Shown here: positions 1 through 8,180 of the stretch, one piece after another
Position numbering within the stretch: position 1 is the stretch's first letter
How the letters are laid out: every line of letters starts with the position of its first letter
Assembly: GCA_947495975.1 (NCBI GenBank)
Contig: CANMBE010000021.1
Location: forward strand, 1-33,027
Length of the DNA stretch: 33,027 nt
Reading direction: 5' to 3'
Source of the DNA: Ignavibacteria bacterium
Lineage (GTDB): Bacteria > Bacteroidota > Ignavibacteria > Kapaibacteriales > Kapaibacteriaceae
Position numbers and translations under genes: made by a program
The notes under the pieces: generated by a model
Databases searched by the model: none
Told to the model about the DNA's origin: nothing
What the model saw: only the letters and a program-made list of their open reading frames with translations

Positions 1-45
1 GGCTGATGCTAGATTGCAGTTGAGTCTTCGTTGGCGTGCAGTTTT

Positions 46-115
46 GAGTAGTCACTTTGACGCGTAATCCAGTGGTCACTTTGCGCGGAATTTCCACCGT
101 AGATCGGAATTCTTG
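46..115 (+). repeat. Tandem IS21-like end repeats (solo element end)
   Basis: Two adjacent copies of a roughly 25-base unit are visible at 46-70 and 70-95. Both contain GTCACTTTG followed by a GCG-rich spacer and a (C)GGAAT- or GTAAT-like end. A weaker third copy, ending in CGGAATT, lies near 96-115. Repeated TGGTCA...CGGAAT units are typical of the multiple transposase-binding repeats at the ends of IS21-family elements. No istA or istB is present in the window beside it, so this would be a solo or window-cut element end. The family assignment is inference from memory of such ends. Confidence 0.4.
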
Positions 116-236
116 GCGCTCTTGATTCCAAAACTTTGATTCAACTGAAACTCCAGTTCCGAGCCTAAATCGTTGTCCCACCTGTACGGCGTCAAAGCAT
201 TTCGAACACATTTTGTTCACCTAACTATTTACTACT

Positions 237-1031
237 ATGCGTGATATTCTACTGTTAAGCTGCCCGATCGCAGGCAAAATTCTGCAAAGCATATATCTGT
301 TTGCGACGATAGCGGTTATTTCAGTTGTCTTAAACGTGCAGGCGGCAATGGCTCAAGATCCTTGCCAATGTGACGAGCCGTGCCCAACTAAATACAACTA
401 CACGAACTCCACGTCTAATTTTCTTTACAATAGAGTAATAACCGGCGAGACTGTTTATATCCCGACTCTAGGCAAAGATGTTAGTGTTGAAGTTCAAGTT
501 TGTTGCAGGATTCGGGTCGCTGCCTATAGTACCAAATATGTTAGTCCCACTATTTCAGCGTCATGCGAGACTGCAATTCGCTGCATCCGAGTTGCTAAGG
601 ATGAACTCCTTGATCAAGCCGAACCCGGATATCCTGTTAATAGCGCCCTTATTCGCAAAGAATTAATTCAAGCAGTTCTCGCTCTTGTTATGTGCAAGAA
701 TAGATGTGAACACGACCTGCCTGGAGTTGGTGCTTACCCAATCGAGTGGGTGTTCTCAATACCTAAATGTCTGGATTGGACCAAGACGTCAACCTCTTCA
801 CTTTTTTGGTGCCTAAAAGCTTGCGAAGATTCCCATACGTATTGTGTGTACGCTTATAAAATGATGAAGGGTGCAGGTGGATTGCCGAAGCCAATAGAAC
901 GAGTAGTTACAACGTGGACGCAGCCTAATGAGAGTACAACATGTCCAAGCGGCGAAACCTGTGTTACGCAGCCATGTGACACAGACTTTAGGGATTGTGG
1001 AAACTGGGATTTAAGTGCTAGGACATGGTGA
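237..1031 (+). CDS. Cysteine-rich secreted protein, function unknown
   Basis: I do not recognise a named family. The 264-residue product starts with a long hydrophobic N-terminal segment (about residues 12-38) ending in AAMA before QDPC, which fits a signal peptide cut near residue 39. The mature part carries 17 cysteines, many in close pairs (CQC, VCC, CETAIRC, CKNRC), suggesting a disulfide-stabilised extracytoplasmic protein. No sorting tail or membrane anchor is visible at the C-terminus. It sits just upstream of, and slightly overlaps or abuts, a large propeller-like T9SS protein, so the two are probably co-transcribed. The minus-strand gene at 5637-6299 has the same size class, cysteine richness and cysteine spacing in its middle and end, and lies next to a similar large partner, so I infer a paralogous pair of cassettes. 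No catalytic motif is seen. Coding status is well supported by length and signal peptide; function is open. Confidence 0.75.
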   Translation: MRDILLLSCPIAGKILQSIYLFATIAVISVVLNVQAAMAQDPCQCDEPCPTKYNYTNSTSNFLYNRVITGETVYIPTLGKDVSVEVQVCCRIRVAAYSTKYVSPTISASCETAIRCIRVAKDELLDQAEPGYPVNSALIRKELIQAVLALVMCKNRCEHDLPGVGAYPIEWVFSIPKCLDWTKTSTSSLFWCLKACEDSHTYCVYAYKMMKGAGGLPKPIERVVTTWTQPNESTTCPSGETCVTQPCDTDFRDCGNWDLSARTW

Positions 1032-1036
1032 TCGTC

Positions 1037-3271
1037 ATGAAGAAAAACCTCCAACGCGCTTCTATTATCATCTGTTGTCTAACCTACTTTTGTGTGGATT
1101 GCAGAACCCAACAGAGTATAGCATTGCCAACTAGCTATAAGTTCATCGCGAAGAATAATGCTTCTGTTTGTCTGGCAACTGATGTGACAATTTGCATTGG
1201 TTCAACTCTACTTGAAGAACTTAGCAACATACCTCTTCCGCAATTAAATTTCGGTAGTAGCCAGTGGTCGATTACTGGTATTGCTCTTTCAAAGAATGGC
1301 CGGTACGTGTATGTCGCTGCCTATGGTACTGATGGGCTATATCGCTATGATAAGATCGAAAAAGTATGGCGCACGATAACACCGCCGGATGCTGGGTCAG
1401 ATGTATCAGCGCTTCATGTTGACGAGAATAATGTACTAACAATTGGCACAGGTGGATACCCGGCCAGCCATGAATCAGATGCTCGGGGACTTTTCCAATC
1501 ACTCAGCAACGGCGAGGGATGGACTAAATATCAGTTTAAGGATTCTTCAGCTCGTTCGACTCCAGGCGTCACAGAAATTCAGTTGTGTGATGATGCCCGT
1601 TTAGCGATATCGTGTGTTCAGAAATCTGGCACTGCGGAATCAGGTATTTATATTGAGGGGCAAAACGGCGTTTGGAAGAGGTTGTCTAGCAGAACTGGAC
1701 AGATTCTTGCCTCGGGTAATTATCTCTATAGCTCGAATCCCACGGGTAGCTTGTCGATCATTGACTTGAACAATGAATCTGCGCCTCCAAAACAAGCGGA
1801 CGCACCAGCAACCATATTAGCTAAGTGGAAAGGGGACACAATCGCAGCGTTTTACGACGGGCTGGACGATGGAAGACCTGCAAGATTGAATTTACTGATT
1901 GGTAAATCTGTAGTGAGAGTTTTACCACTACCAAACACGCCAGACACGCCGGAAAAACTCAAGTTTGGTGCAATATTGACTGAAGATAATGCCACACAAT
2001 TTTTGTTACTAGGTGGCGGCAAGAATCGTCTGCTTGGTAATAGTGCTGAACTCATTTCCGAGGTTGTTAATTCGCGCCCACTGCCAAGTGCCGTAGGCAT
2101 CTTCGAAACTCCAAACTGGAGCGTTGCAAAGATAGATGGTCACGGTTGGTTTAGAATTATTGATGTTTCCAATTGGGTACAAGATTCATCAATGTTTCGC
2201 TTTCTTCCATTCTCTTCTTTGGATTTGCGCGCCGAAAATGATGGGTTGCTCGTAACGAAGCAAAGGAGCGTTGTATATGTAGGAGCGCTCACCACATCAG
2301 AAATTCTTTCACTCGAAGGCGATACTACGTTACTTAGTGCAGTACGTATTGATGATGATGCATTATTATGCTCTACGCACGAATTTGGACTCTTGTCATT
2401 CGATCTTGACACAAAGCAGTGGAGCCAGTTTCCAAGTGACGGATTGCCCGTAGTTACTGAAAGTGGGGGATCAAAGAGGCCAGCCAAAGCAAGAGCTGTT
2501 TTTCTTGTTGATAAAGAGATTTATGCATGGTATGATTTTGGCGAAGTAGCGTCAATAGAAGATGCGGGTCTCTATCGATTTTCAAGTTCTTGGTCAAGAA
2601 TAAATTCAATTGATTTGCCAGCAGGATGTGAATTACAGAAAATTCGTACATCCTCAAATAGAGCAATACTTACCCTTGCCCGGTATGAAAATTCTAGACT
2701 TGCGGGCTCATATGTGTTGCGCCTTCAGGTTATGGAACCAAAACAGATTGTTGTCAGTGACAGCCTATCAACTATTCCAGATGTGACAGATGCTTTAGGT
2801 AATGTTGACCAGTCAATGTGGATCACATCATACGGAGATGTTTGGACTGCAAAGCAGGGCTCGCTCAACAGAACAAAAGTCCTTGAAGGGTTGAACTCGG
2901 TTATTGGTTTGCTCAATGACAAGGGCTTAGTAGGAACAAGAGATAGGGGCCTTATTGTACTCGATGCTCCGTCATCGGTTCGAGAAAATAGTCTTGTCAA
3001 CAACAGAGACCCAATAAGTGTATGGCCTCTACCAGTTCAATCTGGTTCTATCCTTAACATCAGCGTTGAGGGTGAAGTCAACTGCATCAATAACATTGAT
3101 ATTTACAATCTTATTGGGGAAAGACTCAAAGCGCCCTCATTTACATTGAACAAAGATGAGTCAACGTGCACTGTTTCGATTCGTACGAATGGACTTGTGG
3201 GTTCGTATTTCATTGTAATGCAAAGTCCAACGGGATCAAGAGCCATTCCTATTATTGTAGAGGCCAACTGA
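1037..3271 (+). CDS. Secreted propeller-like protein with T9SS sorting domain
   Basis: The product is a 744-residue exported protein. The start at 1037 gives a normal signal peptide (MKKNLQRASIIICCLTYF) and has GGTGA five bases upstream; an in-frame ATG at 1025 would add only four residues and overlap the upstream stop. The body is rich in short beta-strand repeats such as ALSKNGRYVYVAAYGTDGLY and WRTITPPDAGSDVSALHVDE, in the style of two-component-regulator or Kelch-like propellers, but no exact family was assigned. From about residue 655 the sequence WPLPVQSGSILNISV, then IDIYNLIGERL, then LVGSYFIVM, matches the layout of a type A T9SS C-terminal sorting domain, so the protein is probably released to or anchored on the cell surface. 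It follows the cysteine-rich gene at 237-1031 without a gap, suggesting a two-gene operon. Ligand and role are unknown. Confidence 0.8.
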   Translation: MKKNLQRASIIICCLTYFCVDCRTQQSIALPTSYKFIAKNNASVCLATDVTICIGSTLLEELSNIPLPQLNFGSSQWSITGIALSKNGRYVYVAAYGTDGLYRYDKIEKVWRTITPPDAGSDVSALHVDENNVLTIGTGGYPASHESDARGLFQSLSNGEGWTKYQFKDSSARSTPGVTEIQLCDDARLAISCVQKSGTAESGIYIEGQNGVWKRLSSRTGQILASGNYLYSSNPTGSLSIIDLNNESAPPKQADAPATILAKWKGDTIAAFYDGLDDGRPARLNLLIGKSVVRVLPLPNTPDTPEKLKFGAILTEDNATQFLLLGGGKNRLLGNSAELISEVVNSRPLPSAVGIFETPNWSVAKIDGHGWFRIIDVSNWVQDSSMFRFLPFSSLDLRAENDGLLVTKQRSVVYVGALTTSEILSLEGDTTLLSAVRIDDDALLCSTHEFGLLSFDLDTKQWSQFPSDGLPVVTESGGSKRPAKARAVFLVDKEIYAWYDFGEVASIEDAGLYRFSSSWSRINSIDLPAGCELQKIRTSSNRAILTLARYENSRLAGSYVLRLQVMEPKQIVVSDSLSTIPDVTDALGNVDQSMWITSYGDVWTAKQGSLNRTKVLEGLNSVIGLLNDKGLVGTRDRGLIVLDAPSSVRENSLVNNRDPISVWPLPVQSGSILNISVEGEVNCINNIDIYNLIGERLKAPSFTLNKDESTCTVSIRTNGLVGSYFIVMQSPTGSRAIPIIVEAN

Positions 3272-3304
3272 GACAATAAATGTCCAGCCTAAAGCGCTGT
3301 CCCA

Positions 3305-3360
3305 CCATGGCGATGTTGACCATGATAGGCGTCTGGTCAAACGCGAGCGGAATCTCCAGC
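3305..3360 (+). repeat. IS21-like end repeat units between convergent genes
   Basis: The short gap between the two convergent propeller genes contains a clear unit running from CTGGTCA near 3332 through CGAGCGGAAT to CTCCAG near 3358. It is almost the same as the second unit of the cluster at 8181-8256 (TGGTC, CGCCAGCGGAAT, TTCCAG) and lies in the same orientation. A weaker upstream unit (TTGACCATGATAGGCG) precedes it. I read it as a decayed end of an IS21-type element. No hairpin terminator for the convergent genes is evident here. Confidence 0.35.
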
Positions 3361-3363
3361 TCT

Positions 3364-5556
3364 CTATCTTGCCTTAACCCGACTGCTTCGAGAATTGGAG
3401 TATTCATGCACATACAATTGGCCGTCACGGGCCTTTGTAAGCAGGGCGACTAATTGCTCTTGTACCTTGACGGTTACAAACGATCCAATCGGAATTTGGT
3501 CAGTCGCATACCAATCATTAACTACACTACGAGCAATCATTCTACCATCATACGACCAATTGTCGATTGAGAACGAGACGTTTTGGCTACCGTTCAGAAC
3601 TTGAATGTCATTATCATCCAAAACAATCTTCAACGGCGCATTTTTACTCCAGTCAGTTTCAACACTTGTAATCGTGGGCAATGTTAATTGGTAAAGCCTA
3701 GGGGAATCTGCGTCGTTTGCTACCGCCCATATGCGTCCTCCGCGGGGTCGACTACACGCAAGAAATGGTTCTGCAAGTGAGGTTGTAGGTGAGTACAATA
3801 CAGACTGTTTTGATTGATTGTCGTAAATGAATATGCCCCAAGGAAAGGCACAACCCGTGACTGTGTCACGATAATAACTCTCGATATCAACGCCGGTGTT
3901 GACCTCAAATGTTTCATTCTCTTGAAAGGCGTTTTGAAGTAACTGACCTATCTTGAAACGCTGCCGAGGAGATGGCCCTTCGAAATAACGACCTGTCAAA
4001 ATGAGTGTAGTATCTAACGGAATACAGGCTACATATTGTGAAGCCATTGGCACCGGGATTTCCTTAGCAGACCCTTTGACGACAATACTGTGCTTACGAG
4101 TGGGTGGTGTGCCAGGCATGCTTTCAGAAACAATGACACCTTGTTCGCTAACTGAAATCGAGACCACAGCAAAACTTGAGGATTCCGTGCTGTAGATCTG
4201 TTGTGGTGGTTCTGAACTTCGGTTGGTTTGAAACAGCCCTCTAGGCGTTGAATAGTAAACAGTATCGTCGTGAATTGCAGCGGCAATAATCACATCATTG
4301 CTCTGGACAACCTCCTGAACGATATCACTGAATGCAAACACTCTTTTGCTCGTTGTGAAGCAAAGCACACTGGAATCTGATAGCGTTGTCGGCTGGTAGT
4401 ACTCATCTGGCGCAAGCGTGATGTAAAAGACATCCGATACTTGCATTCTATCGAGGTCAAAGTGAATAAATACAGCGACCTTCTCTGAAGAAACACCTAG
4501 TGTTGGCCCCGTTGCAACTCCCGCTACCCGTAGCTGATTTGAAGATACATTCACTATTGCTGTGACGTTGTGCTCATAGTGCTGATAATCCATGGACACA
4601 CGATATTGATCGTTTGCGATGTTGTAAACCACGAACCCCGAGGTTGAACCAATCGCAACAACTTCCGAACCGCTCCCTGGGGATTCCAGTTGAGGTGACT
4701 TCAATCTGAGCGTTCCCGAGTAAGCAATGGTACCGCTACTCAAAGTAATTGAATAGGAAGCCGTAGCTGCAGTAGAATCTTTTCCCAACACAAGTAATCT
4801 CTTACCATCGGTTACAGCTGAGTAAGCTGAGTGACGAAATGATAGAGCAATTGTGTCAACAACCACCTCACCTCTTGCGATGTACAAAGAGGAATCACTG
4901 ACAAAAAATACACTACTGTCATCCGCGGTCAACAATGTCGCACCTGAAATCGACGCGAAAGGTTGTTTAGAATGGGTTGTAATATCCAAACGCAGCACAC
5001 CTGATTGTGTTTCCACATAGGCAACATTGTCGAAGCACGACATTTGTTGAACATCAATAAGAAGAGTATCAAGTTCTGCCGGATTGTTTTCAGTATTGTA
5101 CTCAATAAGATTATTGTTCTGCAAGAACAATAATCGATTGTCCCAAGCATGCACTAGACTCTGAGGGATGAAAGTCAACTTTCCAACCGCCGAAACTAAG
5201 TCGTTCTTGACACGATAGACGGAATCATTCGATACGATGTAGGTGGTTTCGGAAAATGAATCAAACCTCGATTCACGGTGAGGGGGCACTACATTTGGAG
5301 TGAATTGAAAAGCGCCATTTGCGCCGTCATTCCTCCAGCGCCCGCCACTGGAAAGATGCACTGTTCTGAGTGTGGAAGATGAACGCCAATTGGTTGATGT
5401 AATATTAGCTTGCCATGGTAGAACAAGATGGCGCACGGCCGAATCGACTGTGTATGTTCCTATACTAATCTGAGCAACGAGAGTTACTGGTGTTAGCAAA
5501 GTGCAAACCAGCCAGAGTAGCGTGACAGAGAACAAGCAACACATAGATGCCTTCAT
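3364..5556 (-). CDS. Secreted propeller-like protein, function unknown
   Basis: This 730-residue exported protein has an N-terminal signal peptide: a hydrophobic core at about residues 6-27, with cleavage after TLVA before QISIG. GAGG lies about six bases before the ATG. The body consists of repeated short beta-strand units (examples: YIVSNDSVYRV, LFLQNNNLIEYN, VFFVSDSSLYIA, VYYSTPRGLFQT), consistent with a beta-propeller, but no named family was recognised. The last about 75 residues (SFSIDNWSYDGRMIARS, then IPIGSFVTVKV) resemble a divergent T9SS sorting domain, less convincingly than in the plus-strand counterpart. It is the last gene of a minus-strand set that begins at 6860, and it faces the similar gene at 1037-3271. 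Similar length, export and partner suggest the two propeller proteins are diverged counterparts; I could not show residue-level homology by eye. Confidence 0.78.
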   Translation of the reverse strand: MKASMCCLFSVTLLWLVCTLLTPVTLVAQISIGTYTVDSAVRHLVLPWQANITSTNWRSSSTLRTVHLSSGGRWRNDGANGAFQFTPNVVPPHRESRFDSFSETTYIVSNDSVYRVKNDLVSAVGKLTFIPQSLVHAWDNRLLFLQNNNLIEYNTENNPAELDTLLIDVQQMSCFDNVAYVETQSGVLRLDITTHSKQPFASISGATLLTADDSSVFFVSDSSLYIARGEVVVDTIALSFRHSAYSAVTDGKRLLVLGKDSTAATASYSITLSSGTIAYSGTLRLKSPQLESPGSGSEVVAIGSTSGFVVYNIANDQYRVSMDYQHYEHNVTAIVNVSSNQLRVAGVATGPTLGVSSEKVAVFIHFDLDRMQVSDVFYITLAPDEYYQPTTLSDSSVLCFTTSKRVFAFSDIVQEVVQSNDVIIAAAIHDDTVYYSTPRGLFQTNRSSEPPQQIYSTESSSFAVVSISVSEQGVIVSESMPGTPPTRKHSIVVKGSAKEIPVPMASQYVACIPLDTTLILTGRYFEGPSPRQRFKIGQLLQNAFQENETFEVNTGVDIESYYRDTVTGCAFPWGIFIYDNQSKQSVLYSPTTSLAEPFLACSRPRGGRIWAVANDADSPRLYQLTLPTITSVETDWSKNAPLKIVLDDNDIQVLNGSQNVSFSIDNWSYDGRMIARSVVNDWYATDQIPIGSFVTVKVQEQLVALLTKARDGQLYVHEYSNSRSSRVKAR

Positions 5557-5593
5557 TAGATGCCTCGATTGTAATCATTTTGCAAACGCGTGC

Positions 5594-5618
5594 GTGGTGC
5601 GCCCTGAGGACGCACCAC
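5594..5618 (-). other. Intercistronic hairpin
   Basis: In the 80-base gap between the minus-strand genes at 5637-6299 and 3364-5556, the RNA would read GTGGTGCGTCC, TCA, GGGCGCACCAC. This gives an 11-pair stem (one G-U) with a three-base loop. It is not followed by a T tract, so it is unlikely to be a simple intrinsic terminator. It could be a processing or stabilising structure that sets the ratio of the two products. Function is inferred. Confidence 0.45.
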
Positions 5619-5636
5619 ACATTCGTTTTTCTGAAT

Positions 5637-6299
5637 TTAGCCGGAACACACTGAATAGCACGTGCCGTTAGGTTGAGGTGGGGCAGGACATTCAGGAGTA
5701 CCGCTCGCTGCACCGGGGCCGGTTGGAGTCGCTATATATGCGCCAAATCGGTTACATACCTGCCATGGTCTGACACAGCAAACCTCACCACCACACGGCA
5801 CCCACCAGTAGGATTCTGGAATATGTGGCGCACCATCGTAGAAGGGGTAAATTCCCTGTATCCAGCAACCACCAGCTTGAGCTCGATATGTTGTTCGACA
5901 CTCGTCTGGATTAGGACCCGTGCCAGCACCCCAAAGTGGAGGATTCAATTGCAGCAATTGCTGGGTTACAGCTTGAATGACTTGCGTAGCATTCATACAA
6001 CTGCCACACGTCCATCCTGTAGTCCCAGCATCTACCCACCCAATGCTCAAATCGTAAAAGTTCGCTCCACCCACACATGCGATTCTAGCTTTAAACCACA
6101 CGGTAACAGGGCATGTGTTACCTCCACAAGTCAAGATCACTGTTCGTGACTGAAGTGCACCCCAAGGTTCCGTACAGCCTCCCGCCGGAATGGCGCACGG
6201 CGTGAAATCCGTAGGTGGTGACTTAGGCAGGCCTGCTTGTGCGCTAGTGTACGCTGTTCCTACACAAAACAGCAATAGCGCGATAAATAATGTACGCAT
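5637..6299 (-). CDS. Cysteine-rich secreted protein, function unknown
   Basis: The product has 220 residues, with a short clear signal peptide (MRTLFIALLLFCVGTAYTSA) cut before QAGLP. The start is supported by AGGAAAGG a few bases upstream. The mature part has 16 cysteines, among them CGSC, CGGEVCC and CNRF, and is rich in Gly, Pro and Trp, which suggests a compact disulfide-bonded extracellular protein. Its arrangement of features (a VTVWFKARIAC strand, a central CxxC, a C...GGCW segment, then a CC...C cluster) parallels the product of 237-1031 closely enough to suggest a common family. It lies between a small T9SS-tailed protein upstream (30-base gap) and a large propeller-like protein downstream (80-base gap containing a hairpin). 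No enzyme motif is visible; a structural or adhesive role with the propeller protein is only a guess. Confidence 0.75.
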   Translation of the reverse strand: MRTLFIALLLFCVGTAYTSAQAGLPKSPPTDFTPCAIPAGGCTEPWGALQSRTVILTCGGNTCPVTVWFKARIACVGGANFYDLSIGWVDAGTTGWTCGSCMNATQVIQAVTQQLLQLNPPLWGAGTGPNPDECRTTYRAQAGGCWIQGIYPFYDGAPHIPESYWWVPCGGEVCCVRPWQVCNRFGAYIATPTGPGAASGTPECPAPPQPNGTCYSVCSG

Positions 6300-6329
6300 T
6301 AAGCCTTTCCTTTGTTTGTTGATTCTTGT

Positions 6330-6860
6330 TTAGTTCGCGAGTTTGTGAATCAAGGTCGGCCTACCATTCGCACAAACACCCACAACAAGGAGTGTCGTTT
6401 GCAAATCAGTTGAAATGTCTGCGATGTACGCTGCAATCTGATGGGTGGACCATCCTGCTACAACAACTTCCTTGACAGGACGACCTAAAACATCCAAAAA
6501 TCGAATCATTTCGTAATCATTTGTCTGGAGTAGTTGTTTCGACATCTGCGCACTTTCGATACACGTACTGTTCACTTGATCCCTACTAGACGAAAACCCT
6601 ATCACTGGAAGTTGCGCAACTTGTGCACAATCGTTTGGGTTCGCAATCGTCCAGTCCTCAGCTGTTCTGACCCATATCCTGCCGGATGGCGAATAGTAGA
6701 CAGCTTGTCTCAATGAGTTGGTCGTTCTTGCGACGAGCGTAAGAGTCCTCCCGTCGTCTGATTTGTATACAGCGCCCATCTCATCAACGTAATACCCGGA
6801 TATCGGCACCGCTGTTGCGGCAAACGTTATCAGCGTGAGGCTGATTGTTGTCAAAAACAA
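6330..6860 (-). CDS. Small exported protein with T9SS-like tail; 5' end doubtful
   Basis: The frame gives up to 176 residues but begins at a TTG, which is unusual here. The N-terminus (LRLFLTTISLTLITFAATA) is a clear signal-peptide core. Upstream in frame there is only a short run back to a TAA. An ATG at 6871-6873 lies in a different frame and would join the signal peptide only by a one-base shift, so the original start may be lost. The middle reads like one or two propeller strands (AVYKSDDGRTLTLVART, AVYYSPSGRIWVRT). The end (IRFLDVLGRPVKEVVV, then LIHKLAN) matches a type A T9SS sorting tail. It heads the minus-strand set and lies 21 bases from a putative IS66 end at 6881. It may be a truncated relic of a larger propeller protein, still possibly translated. 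Confidence 0.55.
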   Translation of the reverse strand: MFLTTISLTLITFAATAVPISGYYVDEMGAVYKSDDGRTLTLVARTTNSLRQAVYYSPSGRIWVRTAEDWTIANPNDCAQVAQLPVIGFSSSRDQVNSTCIESAQMSKQLLQTNDYEMIRFLDVLGRPVKEVVVAGWSTHQIAAYIADISTDLQTTLLVVGVCANGRPTLIHKLAN

Positions 6861-6945
6861 TCGAAGACTCCATTAAAAATGTAAGAATGGGGCATACCCC
6901 CTTGACTGTTGCAAGGTCTGCCTACGCGCAAGAACATGACGCGAC

Positions 6946-7188
6946 TTATTCGAACAGTTCTGGGTTGATGTTGTGTGTTAACAGCAGGTTGTACTTCGCA
7001 GATGCCGTGGAGTCAATACGTGCGACCACGTACTTGAGCCAGCTATGCAGTAGGATGACGTTGAGCCCTCACGTGCTGTAGAACGCTTGAAACAAGGCGC
7101 TGTTCTCCGCGGCGTCATGTGAGCCTGCAAGAGACCAGTTGATAGGTGAATAGTTGTCATTATTCGCGTTACCCCTTCCTTCTCGAAC
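6946..7188 (-). pseudogene. Decayed C-terminus of an IS66-family transposase
   Basis: On the minus strand one frame reads AGSHDAAENSALFQAFYST, an in-frame TGA at 7069-7071, GLNVILLHSWLKYVVARI, and ends LLLTHNINPELFE before a stop at 6946-6948. The AGSHDAAEN block, followed by a stretch corresponding to the xNVxxxxWLxxVLxRI region and a terminal LLxHN, is the ordinary C-terminal signature of the large IS66 transposase (TnpC). Upstream in the same frame the reading stops after about 18 further residues at 7189-7191, so catalytic parts are missing. Downstream, GTAAG at 6881 could be the element terminus, since IS66 inverted repeats commonly begin GTAA. The relic is not functional. Family call is from the visible motif. 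Confidence 0.6.
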
Positions 7189-8180
7189 CTATCTTCGACT
7201 GTCGAAACTGACCATTACAATCAGCAACCTGTGGTTACATCCGTGTGCAATAGATCACATCTTGCCTGCGACCCCTCGATCGCCGACTACCCTCTCACCA
7301 GCCGAGCCGAACGCCTAACCAGATTGTTGCATTTGCTAGGAGTCTGTAAAACTACCTAGCCCCCTTACTCCGCAACAGACCCGTGCCCTGGAAAAAGGTT
7401 ACATTCTGGTGCTTTTTGTTACGCTATGGTGAGGTCTGAATGCGTGTGGGTCGTACGTCAGGACTCACAGCGTTCCGCTTGCTGCAAACTCTATGAGCTC
7501 AGCACTGACTGTTTCAGCAGTGATCAAATCGACTTCCTCTAGGCCATAGGCTTGAGCTTGTAGAAGCAACTCCCAACGGGCTTAACCCTCGTTTATCTCT
7601 ACCTCCCGATCAAGAACAGACTCAAAGACAATGCGAATACTTGGATCGAGCGTGTTGATGTGGCGCAGCCGAAGCATGGGATCAGTCCCTTTCATTGCCT
7701 GTTTCCGGAGGAGCTTCGACCGTTGGCATCAAGGAATCTCACCTTAGATTTTCCAGGCCAATACAAGGCATAGCAGGATCTCTTCAAGCAGCTCTCTCCA
7801 AACGAACCAGAGTATGAAATCCGAGCCCCAGGGATCGAGTTGGAGACCCTTTTGCATGGCGAGGGCATGTATCACCGACCCAGAGTGATTCCTCCGCTAC
7901 CCAGGGCTGTTCCGGACGTTACTTTGGGAACTCAATAACTTCATGCACGAGTACTGCATTGCTTTCGAACTCGGTAACGCGCACGAGCCACGCGAACGGC
8001 TGCAGGGTTGAACCCGAGATTCTCGATCATGTAGGACTTGTCCCTTGCCAGCGCTGTTGAAAATTCCGTCAGTCTTGAACATCTCAATCCGCATTGCCGT
8101 GACCACCTGAGACAGCACACCATCGCAATGACAACTGTGATCTAGCATTGGGTTTAACAAGTCAGCATGCCACTAGATGC
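7189..8180. other. Gene-free decayed region with broken reading frames
   Basis: No intact gene is seen in this 1 kb. Several protein-like frames are interrupted. A plus-strand frame runs from 7564 to 7936 with one in-frame TAG (it contains KNRLKDNANTWIERVDV and ETLLHGEGMYHRPRVIPP). A minus-strand frame from about 8029 to 7919 ends in FAWLVRVTEFESNAVLVHEV and a stop. Another minus-strand frame is listed separately at 7465-7728. I recognise no family in these. The stretch up to about 7460 shows nothing coding. The region looks like several decayed insertions or genes between the IS66 relic and the repeat cluster at 8181-8256. Confidence 0.55.
7465..7728 (-). pseudogene. Broken reading frame, possible gene remnant
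   Basis: A minus-strand frame stays open for 88 codons apart from one TAA near 7582-7584, and has no plausible start. It contains LRLRHINTLDPSIRIVFESV before the internal stop and RWELLLQAQAYGLEEVDLIT, then TVSAELIEFAASGTL, after it. The composition is protein-like, and the end vaguely recalls the C-terminus of small nucleotidyltransferase (MNT) proteins, but that is weak. An overlapping plus-strand frame also looks coding, so only one of them may be the true remnant. Confidence 0.25.

Noticed and set aside
5673-6149. 158-codon plus-strand open frame
   Set aside because: It is antisense to the cysteine-rich gene at 5637-6299, which has a signal peptide, a ribosome binding site and a coherent composition; the plus frame looks like a shadow.
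7897-8160. 87- and 60-codon minus-strand frames with ATG starts
   Set aside because: They overlap in different frames, and the only convincing protein-like end (VRVTEFESNAVLVHEV) is in a third frame with no start; I treat all as remnants.
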